A stretch of DNA of 40,097 nt, taken from positions 1 to 40,097 of the IMG/VR virus record IMGVR_UViG_3300042090_000326; one strand, written 5' to 3'. Origin of the DNA: a virus. Under the pieces are notes generated by a model. The model ran no database searches, had not been told where the DNA came from, and was given only the letters and a program-made list of their open reading frames with translations. This document shows positions 32,590 through 39,164 of this stretch, in pieces. The position numbers and the translations under genes are program-made. Position 1 is the first letter of the stretch; each line of letters begins with the position of its first letter.

Positions 32590-32999
32590 ACCATTTTCTG
32601 CACGAGCACGGCGTCATCTACTTCCACCTGATCTTGCTGATCCGTCTGATCATGGCGGCACTGTTCGTGGCGCTGGCCTATTGGATGGCAGAGCACATGT
32701 CGCCCGAGGCGGCGATCTTCTGGAAAGCCGTGCTGTCCGACAGCGGGAATCCTTCGTGGTCGCGCGTGGCGAGCTCGCTGCTGCTCATCGCGTGTGTCGT
32801 GTGGGATACCCGGTTTCTTTTCACGACAAATGCTCTGCCCGATGGCGGTAGTCTTAGCGCACAAGCTCTTTTTATTTCCAGCCCGTACCTGATCAACACG
32901 AGCGGAAAAGCCGTTATGATGGGCATAGCTGGCAAGCAGTCGAGCCCACCGCCTCCAGTCGTGGCGGGAGACACGACAACCGTGATGGTGGGGAAGTAG
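32586..32999 (+). CDS. Membrane protein, holin candidate
   Basis: 137 residues. Two hydrophobic segments, FHLILLIRLIMAALFVALAYWMA (about 13-35) and VASSLLLIACVVWDTRF (about 60-76), are separated by a short soluble loop, and the tail is polar with Pro-rich PPPPVV. Size, two membrane spans and position at the head of the lysis region fit a class II holin, which would let the muralytic enzymes reach the wall. Other membrane roles are possible. Confidence 0.5.
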   Translation: MNHFLHEHGVIYFHLILLIRLIMAALFVALAYWMAEHMSPEAAIFWKAVLSDSGNPSWSRVASSLLLIACVVWDTRFLFTTNALPDGGSLSAQALFISSPYLINTSGKAVMMGIAGKQSSPPPPVVAGDTTTVMVGK

Positions 33000-33005
33000 G
33001 GGAAC

Positions 33006-33353
33006 ATGAGTCATATCGACCCGACCGTGATGAACTCCCTTTTGCTTGCGGCGATCACCCTCATGGGCGGCCTAAATATGTATCTGCGCTCGAAGGCCGA
33101 ACAGAGGGCGACGTCGCAGCAGGAGCGCATTGCCCAGGTCGCCGACAACACGCACACCCTGGTCAACAATGCCATGGGCGCGCAGCTTCAGCTCACCGCG
33201 ACCACTGCCAAGGCGTTGGCCGACGTGACGCACGATCCCGTCCACGTTGCCGCTGCGCAAGTCGCCCAGACAGCCCTCGATGAACACCTGAGAAAACAGG
33301 CGATCATGGACAACACGCCCGCGATGAAAGCGTATCAGCCGGGGAAATCTTAA
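33006..33353 (+). CDS. Single-span membrane protein with coiled coil
   Basis: 115 residues. One membrane span near the start (MNSLLLAAITLMGGLNMYL) is followed by a charged helical region (RSKAEQRATSQQERIAQVADNTHTLVNNAMGAQLQ...). This layout resembles phage proteins of the holin/haemolysin XhlA or spanin type that sit in the lysis cassette. The stop TAA at 33351-33353 follows TCT, and a +1 shift there would add 36 residues (see 33354-33462). Confidence 0.5.
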   Translation: MSHIDPTVMNSLLLAAITLMGGLNMYLRSKAEQRATSQQERIAQVADNTHTLVNNAMGAQLQLTATTAKALADVTHDPVHVAAAQVAQTALDEHLRKQAIMDNTPAMKAYQPGKS

Positions 33354-33462
33354 CCATGGACCAACGCCAGCGCAGGAGATTACCGAGCCTGTGGTGGTTT
33401 TCGAGCCCGAGGCCGGCGTGAAGGGGAACGTGTTCGTGGAGTGGCTGAAGCAGATTTTCTAA
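33354..33462 (+). other. Short gap with orphan open frame
   Basis: The 109 nt between two lysis-region genes are open in the +1 frame from 33328 to the TAA at 33460-33462, with coding-like content (ITEPVVVFEPEAGVKGNVFVEWLKQIF). There is no ATG in that frame. A separate 21-codon ATG frame (33356-33421) has no ribosome-binding site. It could be a frameshifted extension of the upstream gene, a GTG-started peptide at 33391, or a decayed remnant. Confidence 0.35.
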
Positions 33463-33717
33463 ATGACCTCATGGCAAACAGTTCTGTCGATCATCGCGTT
33501 CCTGCTCGGAACGGTGACGGTGAACCTTATCATCGTGTCCTGGTACATGGGCAGGCGAACGGCGCTTTATGATAACTTCGGCCCACGCCTCGACAGGCAC
33601 GATCAGGTGATCGAAGGCGTTGTGGAGATTACGCGCGACACGGCGCGGGACGTGTGGTGGATTCGATCTGAATTGCGCCGACTCGGGGGAACGGCACCGA
33701 ACGGCGGCGAACACTAA
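33463..33717 (+). CDS. Single-span membrane protein (lysis region)
   Basis: 84 residues. VLSIIAFLLGTVTVNLIIVSWYM is one strong membrane span; the rest is a charged helix (RLDRHDQVIEGVVEITRDTARDVWWIRSELRRL) that would lie in one compartment. This N-in/N-out single span plus amphipathic helix is shared by XhlA-type lysis proteins and by inner-membrane spanins. A lysis role is likely from position. Confidence 0.5.
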   Translation: MTSWQTVLSIIAFLLGTVTVNLIIVSWYMGRRTALYDNFGPRLDRHDQVIEGVVEITRDTARDVWWIRSELRRLGGTAPNGGEH

Positions 33718-33726
33718 GGAGGCTTT

Positions 33727-33918
33727 ATGGGACAATTTGGAGGCGGTGGGGCACCAAACCCCGGAATTAAGATCGTAGTGCAAACTGCAGCGATCGACAC
33801 GGTGTCGTTGCTGACAACCCCTAAGCCCGCAACCCAGAAAGATCAGCCCGTCACGATCACCTGGGCGAACGGCCAAACGGTAGTGTACGACTACTGGACG
33901 GGGGCCATCCTCAAATGA
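33727..33918 (+). CDS. Small beta protein, unknown
   Basis: 63 residues preceded by AAGGAGG. Gly-rich start and two predicted hairpins (IKIVVQTAAIDTVSLLTTP, VTITWANGQTVVYDYWTGAILK). ATGA overlap with the following membrane-protein gene. No family recognised. Confidence 0.5.
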   Translation: MGQFGGGGAPNPGIKIVVQTAAIDTVSLLTTPKPATQKDQPVTITWANGQTVVYDYWTGAILK

Positions 33919-34511
33919 GGTTCTTGATTGCCGTGGCTTGCTTGACTGTCGCATGGCGCTACGCCTCGCACGCGGGCCTGCGCCGATACTTCGCGGTCAA
34001 CCTCGCGTGCACGGCCGTCTGGGAGCTCATGCTGATGCGCTGGTCATACGATTCAACCGTCTATGCCGTAGCTTGGATCATGGGCATTGGCGCGATATAT
34101 GTTTTCGAGCTCGCGCTGATGAGAGACACGATAAGGACGATCAGGCCTACCGTGCTTCCTTACCTCAGCGGCTCGCTGGCCTTCGCCCTGCTCATGCTCG
34201 TGATTACGCACCCCAAGGGCTTGCTTGAATGGGTGCAGGCCGCCAACGGCGCGTCTGACCTGTTCTGCGCGATCCCTACCCTGCTGGGCGCCGCTTGGCT
34301 CTCGGGAATCCCGCGCAAGATAGGTTTCTCTCTTGGGGCTCTGTGGCTCACGCAGGCGGCCTACGAGCTGGGATTCGGACTGCATTTGACGAGTCCCGCA
34401 TGGATCACGGTCAATAACTGGCTGCCCACGCTCATCGTAGCGGTAGGCTGTCTGTGGATCGCGCACATCGGGCATCGGGAGGAAAGCGGCGCGGACTCTT
34501 TCGCAGATTGA
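33915..34511 (+). CDS. Polytopic membrane protein
   Basis: 198 residues with about six hydrophobic segments (MRFLIAVACLTVAW; AVNLACTAVWELML; AVAWIMGIGAIYVFELALM; LPYLSGSLAFALLMLVI; LFCAIPTLLGAAWLSG; WLPTLIVAVGCLWIAH) alternating with short charged loops. No catalytic motif seen. A member of the lysis region that might modify membrane properties or exclude other phages. Its TGA overlaps the TTG proposed for the next gene. Confidence 0.6.
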   Translation: MRFLIAVACLTVAWRYASHAGLRRYFAVNLACTAVWELMLMRWSYDSTVYAVAWIMGIGAIYVFELALMRDTIRTIRPTVLPYLSGSLAFALLMLVITHPKGLLEWVQAANGASDLFCAIPTLLGAAWLSGIPRKIGFSLGALWLTQAAYELGFGLHLTSPAWITVNNWLPTLIVAVGCLWIAHIGHREESGADSFAD

Positions 34512-34891
34512 GGAGAAAAGCCATCTGGATCTATAGCCAAATCGACGGCAAGGTTTACCACGACGGAACCTTCCTCGGAACGGGATATGCCGGGAAAGGT
34601 CCGGGCAAGAACAACCCGGCGATGGAGGATACCCGCGACGTCGGACCCCTACCGCGGGGCTTCTACGAAATCGGCGATCCGGTCCATGATCCGGTTACCG
34701 GAGAATACACGCTCCCGCTGACGCCCGACCCAGGCAATCAGATGTTCGGGCGCAGCGAGTTCAAGTGGCACGGCGATAACCCTGCGCACATCGGGCAGTC
34801 ATCTGACGGGTGTATCGTTTCCATGCTGACGCTACGGATCACGGTCCATGAGTCGGCGGACCGCAGACTTCAGGTTATTTCGGGCACGTAG
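34508..34891 (+). CDS. Tlde1/DUF2778 peptidoglycan enzyme
   Basis: 127 residues (TTG start). The C-terminal GRSEFKWHGDN (81-91, His88) and SSDGCIV (98-104, Cys102) are the catalytic signature of the DUF2778/Tlde1 domain, an L,D-transpeptidase-like fold that in type VI effectors cuts or exchanges peptidoglycan side chains. The N-terminal IYSQIDGKVYHDG...GTGYAGKGPGKNNP is the matching first part. It is the best candidate for the cell-wall-degrading lysis enzyme. TTG at 34508 overlaps the upstream stop, but AGGAG (34511-34515) sits ideally before an ATC at 34523, so initiation may occur there. No signal peptide, so a holin would be needed. Confidence 0.78.
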   Translation: MRRKAIWIYSQIDGKVYHDGTFLGTGYAGKGPGKNNPAMEDTRDVGPLPRGFYEIGDPVHDPVTGEYTLPLTPDPGNQMFGRSEFKWHGDNPAHIGQSSDGCIVSMLTLRITVHESADRRLQVISGT

Positions 34892-34920
34892 TTGTGTTAT
34901 ATTTCGGCACGGAGGAACCA

Positions 34921-35466
34921 ATGAAAAACGCCCTACTCGGCCTCGTATTGCTTCTGGCAGGCTCCTGCTTCGCGCAGACCACCACGCCCCCGACCCCACC
35001 GGCACCTACGACAAACGGACCGTTTGCCGTCACCGCGGGCGTCGTCACGGCCTCCGTCAAGGGGCAGAGCATTGTGGGCACGTCACTCCTGGGACTGCTT
35101 TCAGTGACGCCCAACTTCCGCATCCGGGACGACAATACCCTGTTTTCCTCGAAGAATGCTCAGCAGTTCCTTGGCGGCGGCGAGTACTCCTGGTTGCACC
35201 TGATCAAGAGTTCGACGCTCAACAAGAGCATCTGGGATTCGTACATGTATGGGGAGGTTGGCGCCGACCGCTACACCAACTCGGCCAGCGTGACGACTCA
35301 GCACATCGGTCTCGAGTTCGGAGGCGGGTTGCGAATGGACCCCACAAAGACGGGTAACTTCAGCCTCACGCTCATAGAGGTTGGATTGGCGCGACTGCCC
35401 AGTTTGAGCGGCGGCATGGTCCCGGTGGTTCGCAGCTCGATTAACTGGAATTTCAGCAGCAATTGA
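34921..35466 (+). CDS. Secreted / outer-membrane-type protein
   Basis: 181 residues; GGAGG lies 5 nt before the ATG at 34921. MKNALLGLVLLLAGSCFAQ is a signal peptide. After a Pro/Thr linker, alternating strands (GEYSWLHLIKSSTLNKSIWDSYMYGEVGADRYTN, HIGLEFGGGLRMD, NFSLTLIEVGLARL, MVPVVRSSINWNFSSN) resemble outer-membrane beta-barrel strands, and the terminal strand is of the usual aromatic type. Possibly a small beta-barrel inserted in the host outer membrane, e.g. Lom-like, altering receptors after infection. The match is by composition and strand pattern only. Confidence 0.6.
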   Translation: MKNALLGLVLLLAGSCFAQTTTPPTPPAPTTNGPFAVTAGVVTASVKGQSIVGTSLLGLLSVTPNFRIRDDNTLFSSKNAQQFLGGGEYSWLHLIKSSTLNKSIWDSYMYGEVGADRYTNSASVTTQHIGLEFGGGLRMDPTKTGNFSLTLIEVGLARLPSLSGGMVPVVRSSINWNFSSN

Positions 35467-35948
35467 GCATCAGGGTCCAACTTGTGACGGACCGGTGGAA
35501 CCCTATTTCCGCCGCGATAAGATTCAGTACGAGATCAGAGTTTTCTCATGCGGAGTTCATTGACACCGAGGCCGGCGTAACCTTCGGCTCCCGGTCGCAC
35601 GGCGGCGTAATGGAGCGTCCGTGCTCAATTGATCACTATACCCGCGTGGAACAGTTCACGGCGAATTCGAGCCACGCGGAAGAAGCGATGCGAGCGGCCT
35701 ACGCTTGGGCGCGCACTCAGGCGGGCAAGCGCTACGACTATTCGGCCATCACGGGGATAGCCTTTAATCGGGACTGGCGCGACGAGGCGCGGTGGTTCTG
35801 CTCCGAGCTGGTCGCCGCGGCGTTCGAGAATGTAGGCTTCCCACTGCTCAGTACTCGTCCCTCGGACAAAGTGTATAGAATTACTCCCAGAGATTTGCTA
35901 CTCTCGCGGAGTCTTGTGTTTTTAGAAGGAAAGGGCCTAGATGTTTGA
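35463..35948 (+). CDS. NlpC/P60-like permuted papain hydrolase
   Basis: 161 residues from a TTG overlapping the upstream stop. FSHAEFI (His29) near the start and WFCSELVAAAF (Cys113) give the permuted papain order His...Cys of the YiiX/NlpC-P60 group; the block AYAWARTQAGKRYDYSAITGIAF leads into the Cys helix as in that family. Such enzymes cut amide bonds in peptidoglycan peptides, lipids or proteins. Next to the Tlde1-type gene, a lysis or wall-remodelling role is likely. No signal peptide. Confidence 0.72.
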   Translation: MSIRVQLVTDRWNPISAAIRFSTRSEFSHAEFIDTEAGVTFGSRSHGGVMERPCSIDHYTRVEQFTANSSHAEEAMRAAYAWARTQAGKRYDYSAITGIAFNRDWRDEARWFCSELVAAAFENVGFPLLSTRPSDKVYRITPRDLLLSRSLVFLEGKGLDV

Positions 35949-36357
35949 TCACGAAGAGAAAGAACTGCTACGCGCAATGCTTGGCAGACTCGCAAGTTTG
36001 GAGGATACATTGAGCGCTACGAATCAAGGACTCACCGATCTACAGGCGGCAATCGCCGCAGAAACGACTCAGGCCGGACAGGTAGTGGCGGCTCTCAATG
36101 CAGCCTCCGCTTCGATCGCGGCCCTACAGGCTCAGGTTGCGGCACTCCAAGCGCAGCTCGCGGCCGGCACCGAAGTCACCGATGCCCAACTCGAAACCAT
36201 GGCTCAGACGCTCGACACAGCAGAGGCGTCGGTGAACGCGGCCATCAATCCCCCGGCGCCAGCGCCAGTAGCTCCTGCAGCGGCCCCCGCGGCCGACGTG
36301 GCGGCTGCCAAGCCCGCACCCGGAACACCTGGAGCGCAGGGAATCCAGGCCCGCTAG
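35941..36357 (+). CDS. Coiled-coil protein with Pro/Ala-rich tail
   Basis: 138 residues. Residues 1-100 form a long heptad coiled coil (LRAMLGRLASLEDTLSATNQGLTDLQAAI..., then ASASIAALQAQVAALQAQLAAG), followed by a Pro/Ala tail. Typical of small phage proteins annotated after tail genes; could bridge membrane or virion proteins. It is the last gene before the terminator. Confidence 0.6.
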   Translation: MFDHEEKELLRAMLGRLASLEDTLSATNQGLTDLQAAIAAETTQAGQVVAALNAASASIAALQAQVAALQAQLAAGTEVTDAQLETMAQTLDTAEASVNAAINPPAPAPVAPAAAPAADVAAAKPAPGTPGAQGIQAR

Positions 36358-36374
36358 CATCCACCGAAGCACGG

Positions 36375-36425
36375 CAGGGCCGGAAGCCCCCACACCCAAA
36401 CTCTTCCGGCCCTGTTTCTTTTTTT
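36375..36425 (+). terminator. Strong intrinsic terminator
   Basis: CAGGGCCGGAAG (36375-36386) and CTTCCGGCCCTG (36403-36414) form a perfect 12-bp GC-rich stem with a 16-nt loop, followed at once by a U-rich tract TTTCTTTTTTT (36415-36425). It closes the late operon 18 nt after its last stop codon and separates it from the early promoter at 36446. Confidence 0.95.
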
Positions 36426-36445
36426 AGCACACCCGCAAATATGTG

Positions 36446-36473
36446 TTGACAAGAATCTACGAATGTAGATAAT
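36446..36473 (+). promoter_or_regulatory. Early promoter with embedded operator
   Basis: TTGACA (36446-36451) and GATAAT (36468-36473) are separated by 16 bp. The inverted repeat ATCTAC-GAAT-GTAGAT (36455-36470) fills the spacer and enters the -10, the ideal place for a repressor such as an RHH dimer pair. The predicted start, 7 nt beyond the -10, is position 36480, the A of the ATG, so the transcript should be leaderless. Confidence 0.8.
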
Positions 36474-36479
36474 TGTCGC

Positions 36480-36611
36480 ATGGCATCCACTACAGTACGA
36501 ATCAGCAAGGACACCCACAAAGTTCTGGTAGCCCATGCCGTCAAGACGGGGAAGAAACTGCAATTCCTGCTTGAGCGGGCCATCGTGCGCTGCTACGGAG
36601 GCAAAGCCTGA
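36480..36611 (+). CDS. Arc-like RHH regulator
   Basis: 43 residues: strand TTVRIS, helix KDTHKVLVAHAVKTGK, then KLQFLLERAIVRCYGG, the ribbon-helix-helix arrangement of Arc-type repressors. It likely dimerises and binds the inverted repeat inside its own promoter. The ATG begins at the predicted transcript start without a Shine-Dalgarno. It is the second gene of this design; the first is at 110-262. Autorepression of the early operon is the simplest inference. Confidence 0.78.
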   Translation: MASTTVRISKDTHKVLVAHAVKTGKKLQFLLERAIVRCYGGKA

Positions 36612-36691
36612 TGTATGGACATTGGGGCAGATGCCGAGCGCAGATCTACGCGAAGCTTGGTTTCAGATGGCAACCACGGAGGCAAGTATGA
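36611..36691 (+). CDS. Possible 26-residue basic peptide
   Basis: An ATG sharing a base with the preceding TGA opens a 26-codon frame ending in an ATGA overlap with the next RHH gene. The peptide is basic and aromatic. It may serve only to couple translation. Confidence 0.3.
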   Translation: MYGHWGRCRAQIYAKLGFRWQPRRQV

Positions 36692-36876
36692 GCAAGAGCA
36701 TAGTCTGGACGGTCAGGTTTCCAGCCGAGCTCGCGGAGAACATTCGCATCGAGGCCAAGAAGAGGAACGTCAACGTGAACAATCTCATCAACCAGGCGAT
36801 CGCTTCTTTCCTTCTCGCCGGCGTGCTGGACGAGTCCAGGCTCGAGCGCGCGCTAAAAGGAGAAATCCAGCCGTGA
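36688..36876 (+). CDS. Second RHH DNA-binding protein
   Basis: 62 residues from an ATG with GGAGG 5 nt upstream. IVWTVRFPAELAENIRIEAKKRNVNVNNLINQAIASFLLAG has the RHH layout: strand (WTVRFP), helix (AELAENIRIEAKKRN), helix (VNNLINQAIASFL). Paralogous in type, not closely in sequence, to the RHH protein just upstream, so the pair could bind different operators. Ends in a GTGA overlap. Confidence 0.78.
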   Translation: MSKSIVWTVRFPAELAENIRIEAKKRNVNVNNLINQAIASFLLAGVLDESRLERALKGEIQP

Positions 36877-37163
36877 ACCTGCCCTTCGACGAGGCAGCGG
36901 CCGATCGGTATTGGGAACGGGTCCGCAAGGGGAATCCAATCTTTGAACTGGGAGGCACCATGACACAAGACGAGCAGTTCGAGTCCTTGCTTGAAACCGC
37001 GGCGATTCAGCAGGCTCTCGGTGGGCTCCGTAAGGCATCGGACAGGCTGGCGAAGGTCTGTGGAGAAACGAAGGCCTACCTGGACACGGAAATCGAACGC
37101 CGGCACAACGACATCCAGCGGCTCGACTCTCTTGAGCGCGGGGCAGGCTGCTATGAGGAGTGA
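36873..37163 (+). CDS. Small helical unknown protein
   Basis: 96 residues from the GTG overlapping the previous stop. An internal ATG at 36960 with GGGAGG at ideal spacing would give a 67-residue form beginning MTQDEQFESLL, and may be the main start. The C-terminal part (LRKASDRLAKVCGETKAYLDTEIERRHNDIQRLDSLERG) is helical, coiled-coil-like. Function unknown. Confidence 0.5.
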   Translation: MNLPFDEAAADRYWERVRKGNPIFELGGTMTQDEQFESLLETAAIQQALGGLRKASDRLAKVCGETKAYLDTEIERRHNDIQRLDSLERGAGCYEE

Positions 37164-37323
37164 CCCGATCACGGACAGGGAGATGCGCGAGATGGGCCAG
37201 AAGGCCGACTGGTTCACGTTCTGGTGCTACGCGATTGCATTTGCGTTCGGCTCGCTGGCACTGTTCCTGGGTGGTCGCGCGCTGTACCACTTCCTCCACT
37301 GGCTCACGACGGTAGGGCTCTGA
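37153..37323 (+). CDS. Small single-span membrane protein
   Basis: 56 residues. A charged N-terminus (RSDPITDREMREMGQKAD) is followed by a hydrophobic span (WFTFWCYAIAFAFGSLALFLGG) and a short tail (YHFLHWLTTVGL). Overlaps the preceding gene by 11 nt. An early membrane protein could protect the infected cell or tether replication; unproven. Confidence 0.55.
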   Translation: MRSDPITDREMREMGQKADWFTFWCYAIAFAFGSLALFLGGRALYHFLHWLTTVGL

Positions 37324-37706
37324 TGCCCCGCGGCGCCAAGGTAGATCGGCCTGTGACGTCGCTGCTTTTCAAGAACGGCATCCTGCTCGACCGTCGCAGC
37401 TTCGTTTCGCTCAACGGAAACGAGCCGCATCTGTTCCTTGCGGGAGCCGACATTATTCGGCTTCGCGGGTGGGCCTTTACGAAATCAAAGGGAAGGTGCC
37501 AACTCAGGCTCAAGGGGTGCAGGGGAACGGCCGAGGAAATGCACCACAAGCAGGGCGGCCTAACAGGGCGTTGCGACTGCCGGCACAACGTCTGCATGTC
37601 CTGCTCGAATTGCCATTCGGTCGAGCACAACCGCTATCCCAAGTTCGGCCCTGGACGCGCAGAGGCCATCAAGCAATTCATGAAACTCACCGGAGGCAAT
37701 GACTAA
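37323..37706 (+). CDS. HNH-type / Zn-finger nuclease-like protein
   Basis: 127 residues from an ATG sharing a base with the preceding stop. GRCQLRLKGC (Cys59, Cys66), MHHKQGG (74-75), RCDCRHNVCMSCSNCHSVEHN (84-103) reproduce the H-N-H order (His75, Asn89, His102) with Cys pairs that bind structural zinc. Homing or recombination-linked nicking is typical. It stands directly before the Erf and YqaJ genes, so it may process DNA in the same pathway, or act at packaging. Confidence 0.7.
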   Translation: MPRGAKVDRPVTSLLFKNGILLDRRSFVSLNGNEPHLFLAGADIIRLRGWAFTKSKGRCQLRLKGCRGTAEEMHHKQGGLTGRCDCRHNVCMSCSNCHSVEHNRYPKFGPGRAEAIKQFMKLTGGND

Positions 37707-38458
37707 TGAGCGCACCTGAAGTAAAGGAGTTCCAGTTGGAAAACAAGCCCGCGGAAATTGTGCGGTTGGCTCCCACGCCGATGGACTTGCTGTACTCGGC
37801 CACTCAGCAGGGCGCAAATGTTGACACCATGAGCAAACTTCTGGACCTGCAAATGCGGTGGGAGGCGAACGAGGCCAAGAAAGCCTTCCGATCGGCAATG
37901 GCCGAGTTCAAGAAGAAAGCCCCGGAGATTGTGCGCAACAGAACCGCGTCTTTCGGAAGCGGTGACAAGGCCGTGTCCTACGACTACGCGACCCTCGATC
38001 ACGTTTGCGATGCCCTGACGCCCGCCCTCAGCGAGCAGGGAATCACCCACGGATGGCGCATGGAGCAGAAGGAAGGAAAGATCAAGGTGACGTGCGTCCT
38101 GAGCCTAGGCATCTACAGCGAGGACGGAGCGACATTGGAGGCATCGCCCGACACGAGCGGGGCCAAGAACAGCGTCCAGGCTATCGGCTCTACGGTTTCC
38201 TACCTGGAGCGGTACACATTCCTTGGTGCCTGTGGCATCGCGGTCAAGGGGCAGGATACCGATACTTTGGCCCTGACGCCCGAGTTGGAGCAGCAACTTC
38301 TAGCGATCCGTGAGGCTCCCGATACGACTGCCCTGAAGGATGTTTCGACTGGTCCAATCCAGAAATACATGAAGGCCACGCAGCTCGCCGAAGCCAAGGC
38401 CCTAATCGACGCGCGCGACAAGCGCAAAAAGGAACTGCTCGCCGATGAGCCTGCCTAA
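37706..38458 (+). CDS. erf: Erf-type single-strand annealing protein
   Basis: 250 residues. The core (FRSAMAEFKKKAPEIVRNRTA, about 61-81; SYDYATLDHVCDALTPALSEQGI, 91-113; VQAIGSTVSYLERYTFLGACGIA) matches the ERF superfamily. These ring-forming proteins anneal complementary single strands. In P22, Erf circularises the incoming permuted DNA by its terminal redundancy. The presence of Erf fits headful packaging. The gene overlaps YqaJ exonuclease by 14 nt, a standard two-component recombination unit. The C-terminal tail is Lys/Glu-rich. Confidence 0.93.
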   Translation: MSAPEVKEFQLENKPAEIVRLAPTPMDLLYSATQQGANVDTMSKLLDLQMRWEANEAKKAFRSAMAEFKKKAPEIVRNRTASFGSGDKAVSYDYATLDHVCDALTPALSEQGITHGWRMEQKEGKIKVTCVLSLGIYSEDGATLEASPDTSGAKNSVQAIGSTVSYLERYTFLGACGIAVKGQDTDTLALTPELEQQLLAIREAPDTTALKDVSTGPIQKYMKATQLAEAKALIDARDKRKKELLADEPA

Positions 38459-39164
38459 GAACTACCTCAGCATGGCCCAGAACACGCCCGAGTGGCTCAT
38501 GGCTCGGTGCGGCTTGGTCACGTCCTCGCGCATCGCCGACATCGTGAAGAAGCGCAAGGACGGAAAGCCGGTAGCCGCCCGACACAACTACCTAATGGAC
38601 AAAGTGACCGAAGTCCTCACCGGGCGCAGCACTGACAACTACGTGTCTCAGGCGATGGAGTTCGGCATCGACAATGAACCACTCGCCAGAACTGCCTACG
38701 AGCTTTCGGAGAACGTGGAAGTCGCTTCGGTCGGGTTCGTCCTGCATCCAAAGTTGCCACGTTGCGGCGCCTCACCAGACGGCCTGATCGGCGATGATGG
38801 CCTGGTCGAGTTCAAAGTGCCAAATACGGCAACCCACCTGGAATACATTTTCGCAGACGAAGTGCCCGATGAATACAAGCCGCAAATGATGTGGCAGATG
38901 GCCTGCGCCGAGCGCGACTGGTGCGACTTCTGTTCCTACGATCCGCGCGTGCCTCAGGAGTTTAGCCTGTTTATCAAGCGGTTTGAGCGCGACAACCTGA
39001 TGATTATCGAGATGGAGAAGGAAGTCGTGAAGTTCATAACCGAAATGAACGTGATGTGCGAACGCCTGAAGGTCCACGCGCAAGCCAAGGCTCGACTGGT
39101 CGGCCCCGGCCCGCAAGCCTCAGAGATTCCTGACGCAGCAGAATGGATCGGGAGGACGCAGTGA
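38445..39164 (+). CDS. YqaJ-type (lambda-like) exonuclease
   Basis: 239 residues. Catalytic pattern of the YqaJ viral recombinase family: Asp112 (CGASPDGLI), Glu122-x-Lys124 (LVEFKVP) and the MMWQMACAERDWCDF helix; upstream QNTPEWLMARCGLVTSSRI holds the conserved substrate-binding Arg/Ser, and FGIDNEPLARTAY the Glu78. It resects one strand from a double-strand end, giving the 3' tail that Erf anneals. Overlaps the erf gene and ends with a GTG overlap downstream. Confidence 0.92.
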   Translation: MSLPKNYLSMAQNTPEWLMARCGLVTSSRIADIVKKRKDGKPVAARHNYLMDKVTEVLTGRSTDNYVSQAMEFGIDNEPLARTAYELSENVEVASVGFVLHPKLPRCGASPDGLIGDDGLVEFKVPNTATHLEYIFADEVPDEYKPQMMWQMACAERDWCDFCSYDPRVPQEFSLFIKRFERDNLMIIEMEKEVVKFITEMNVMCERLKVHAQAKARLVGPGPQASEIPDAAEWIGRTQ

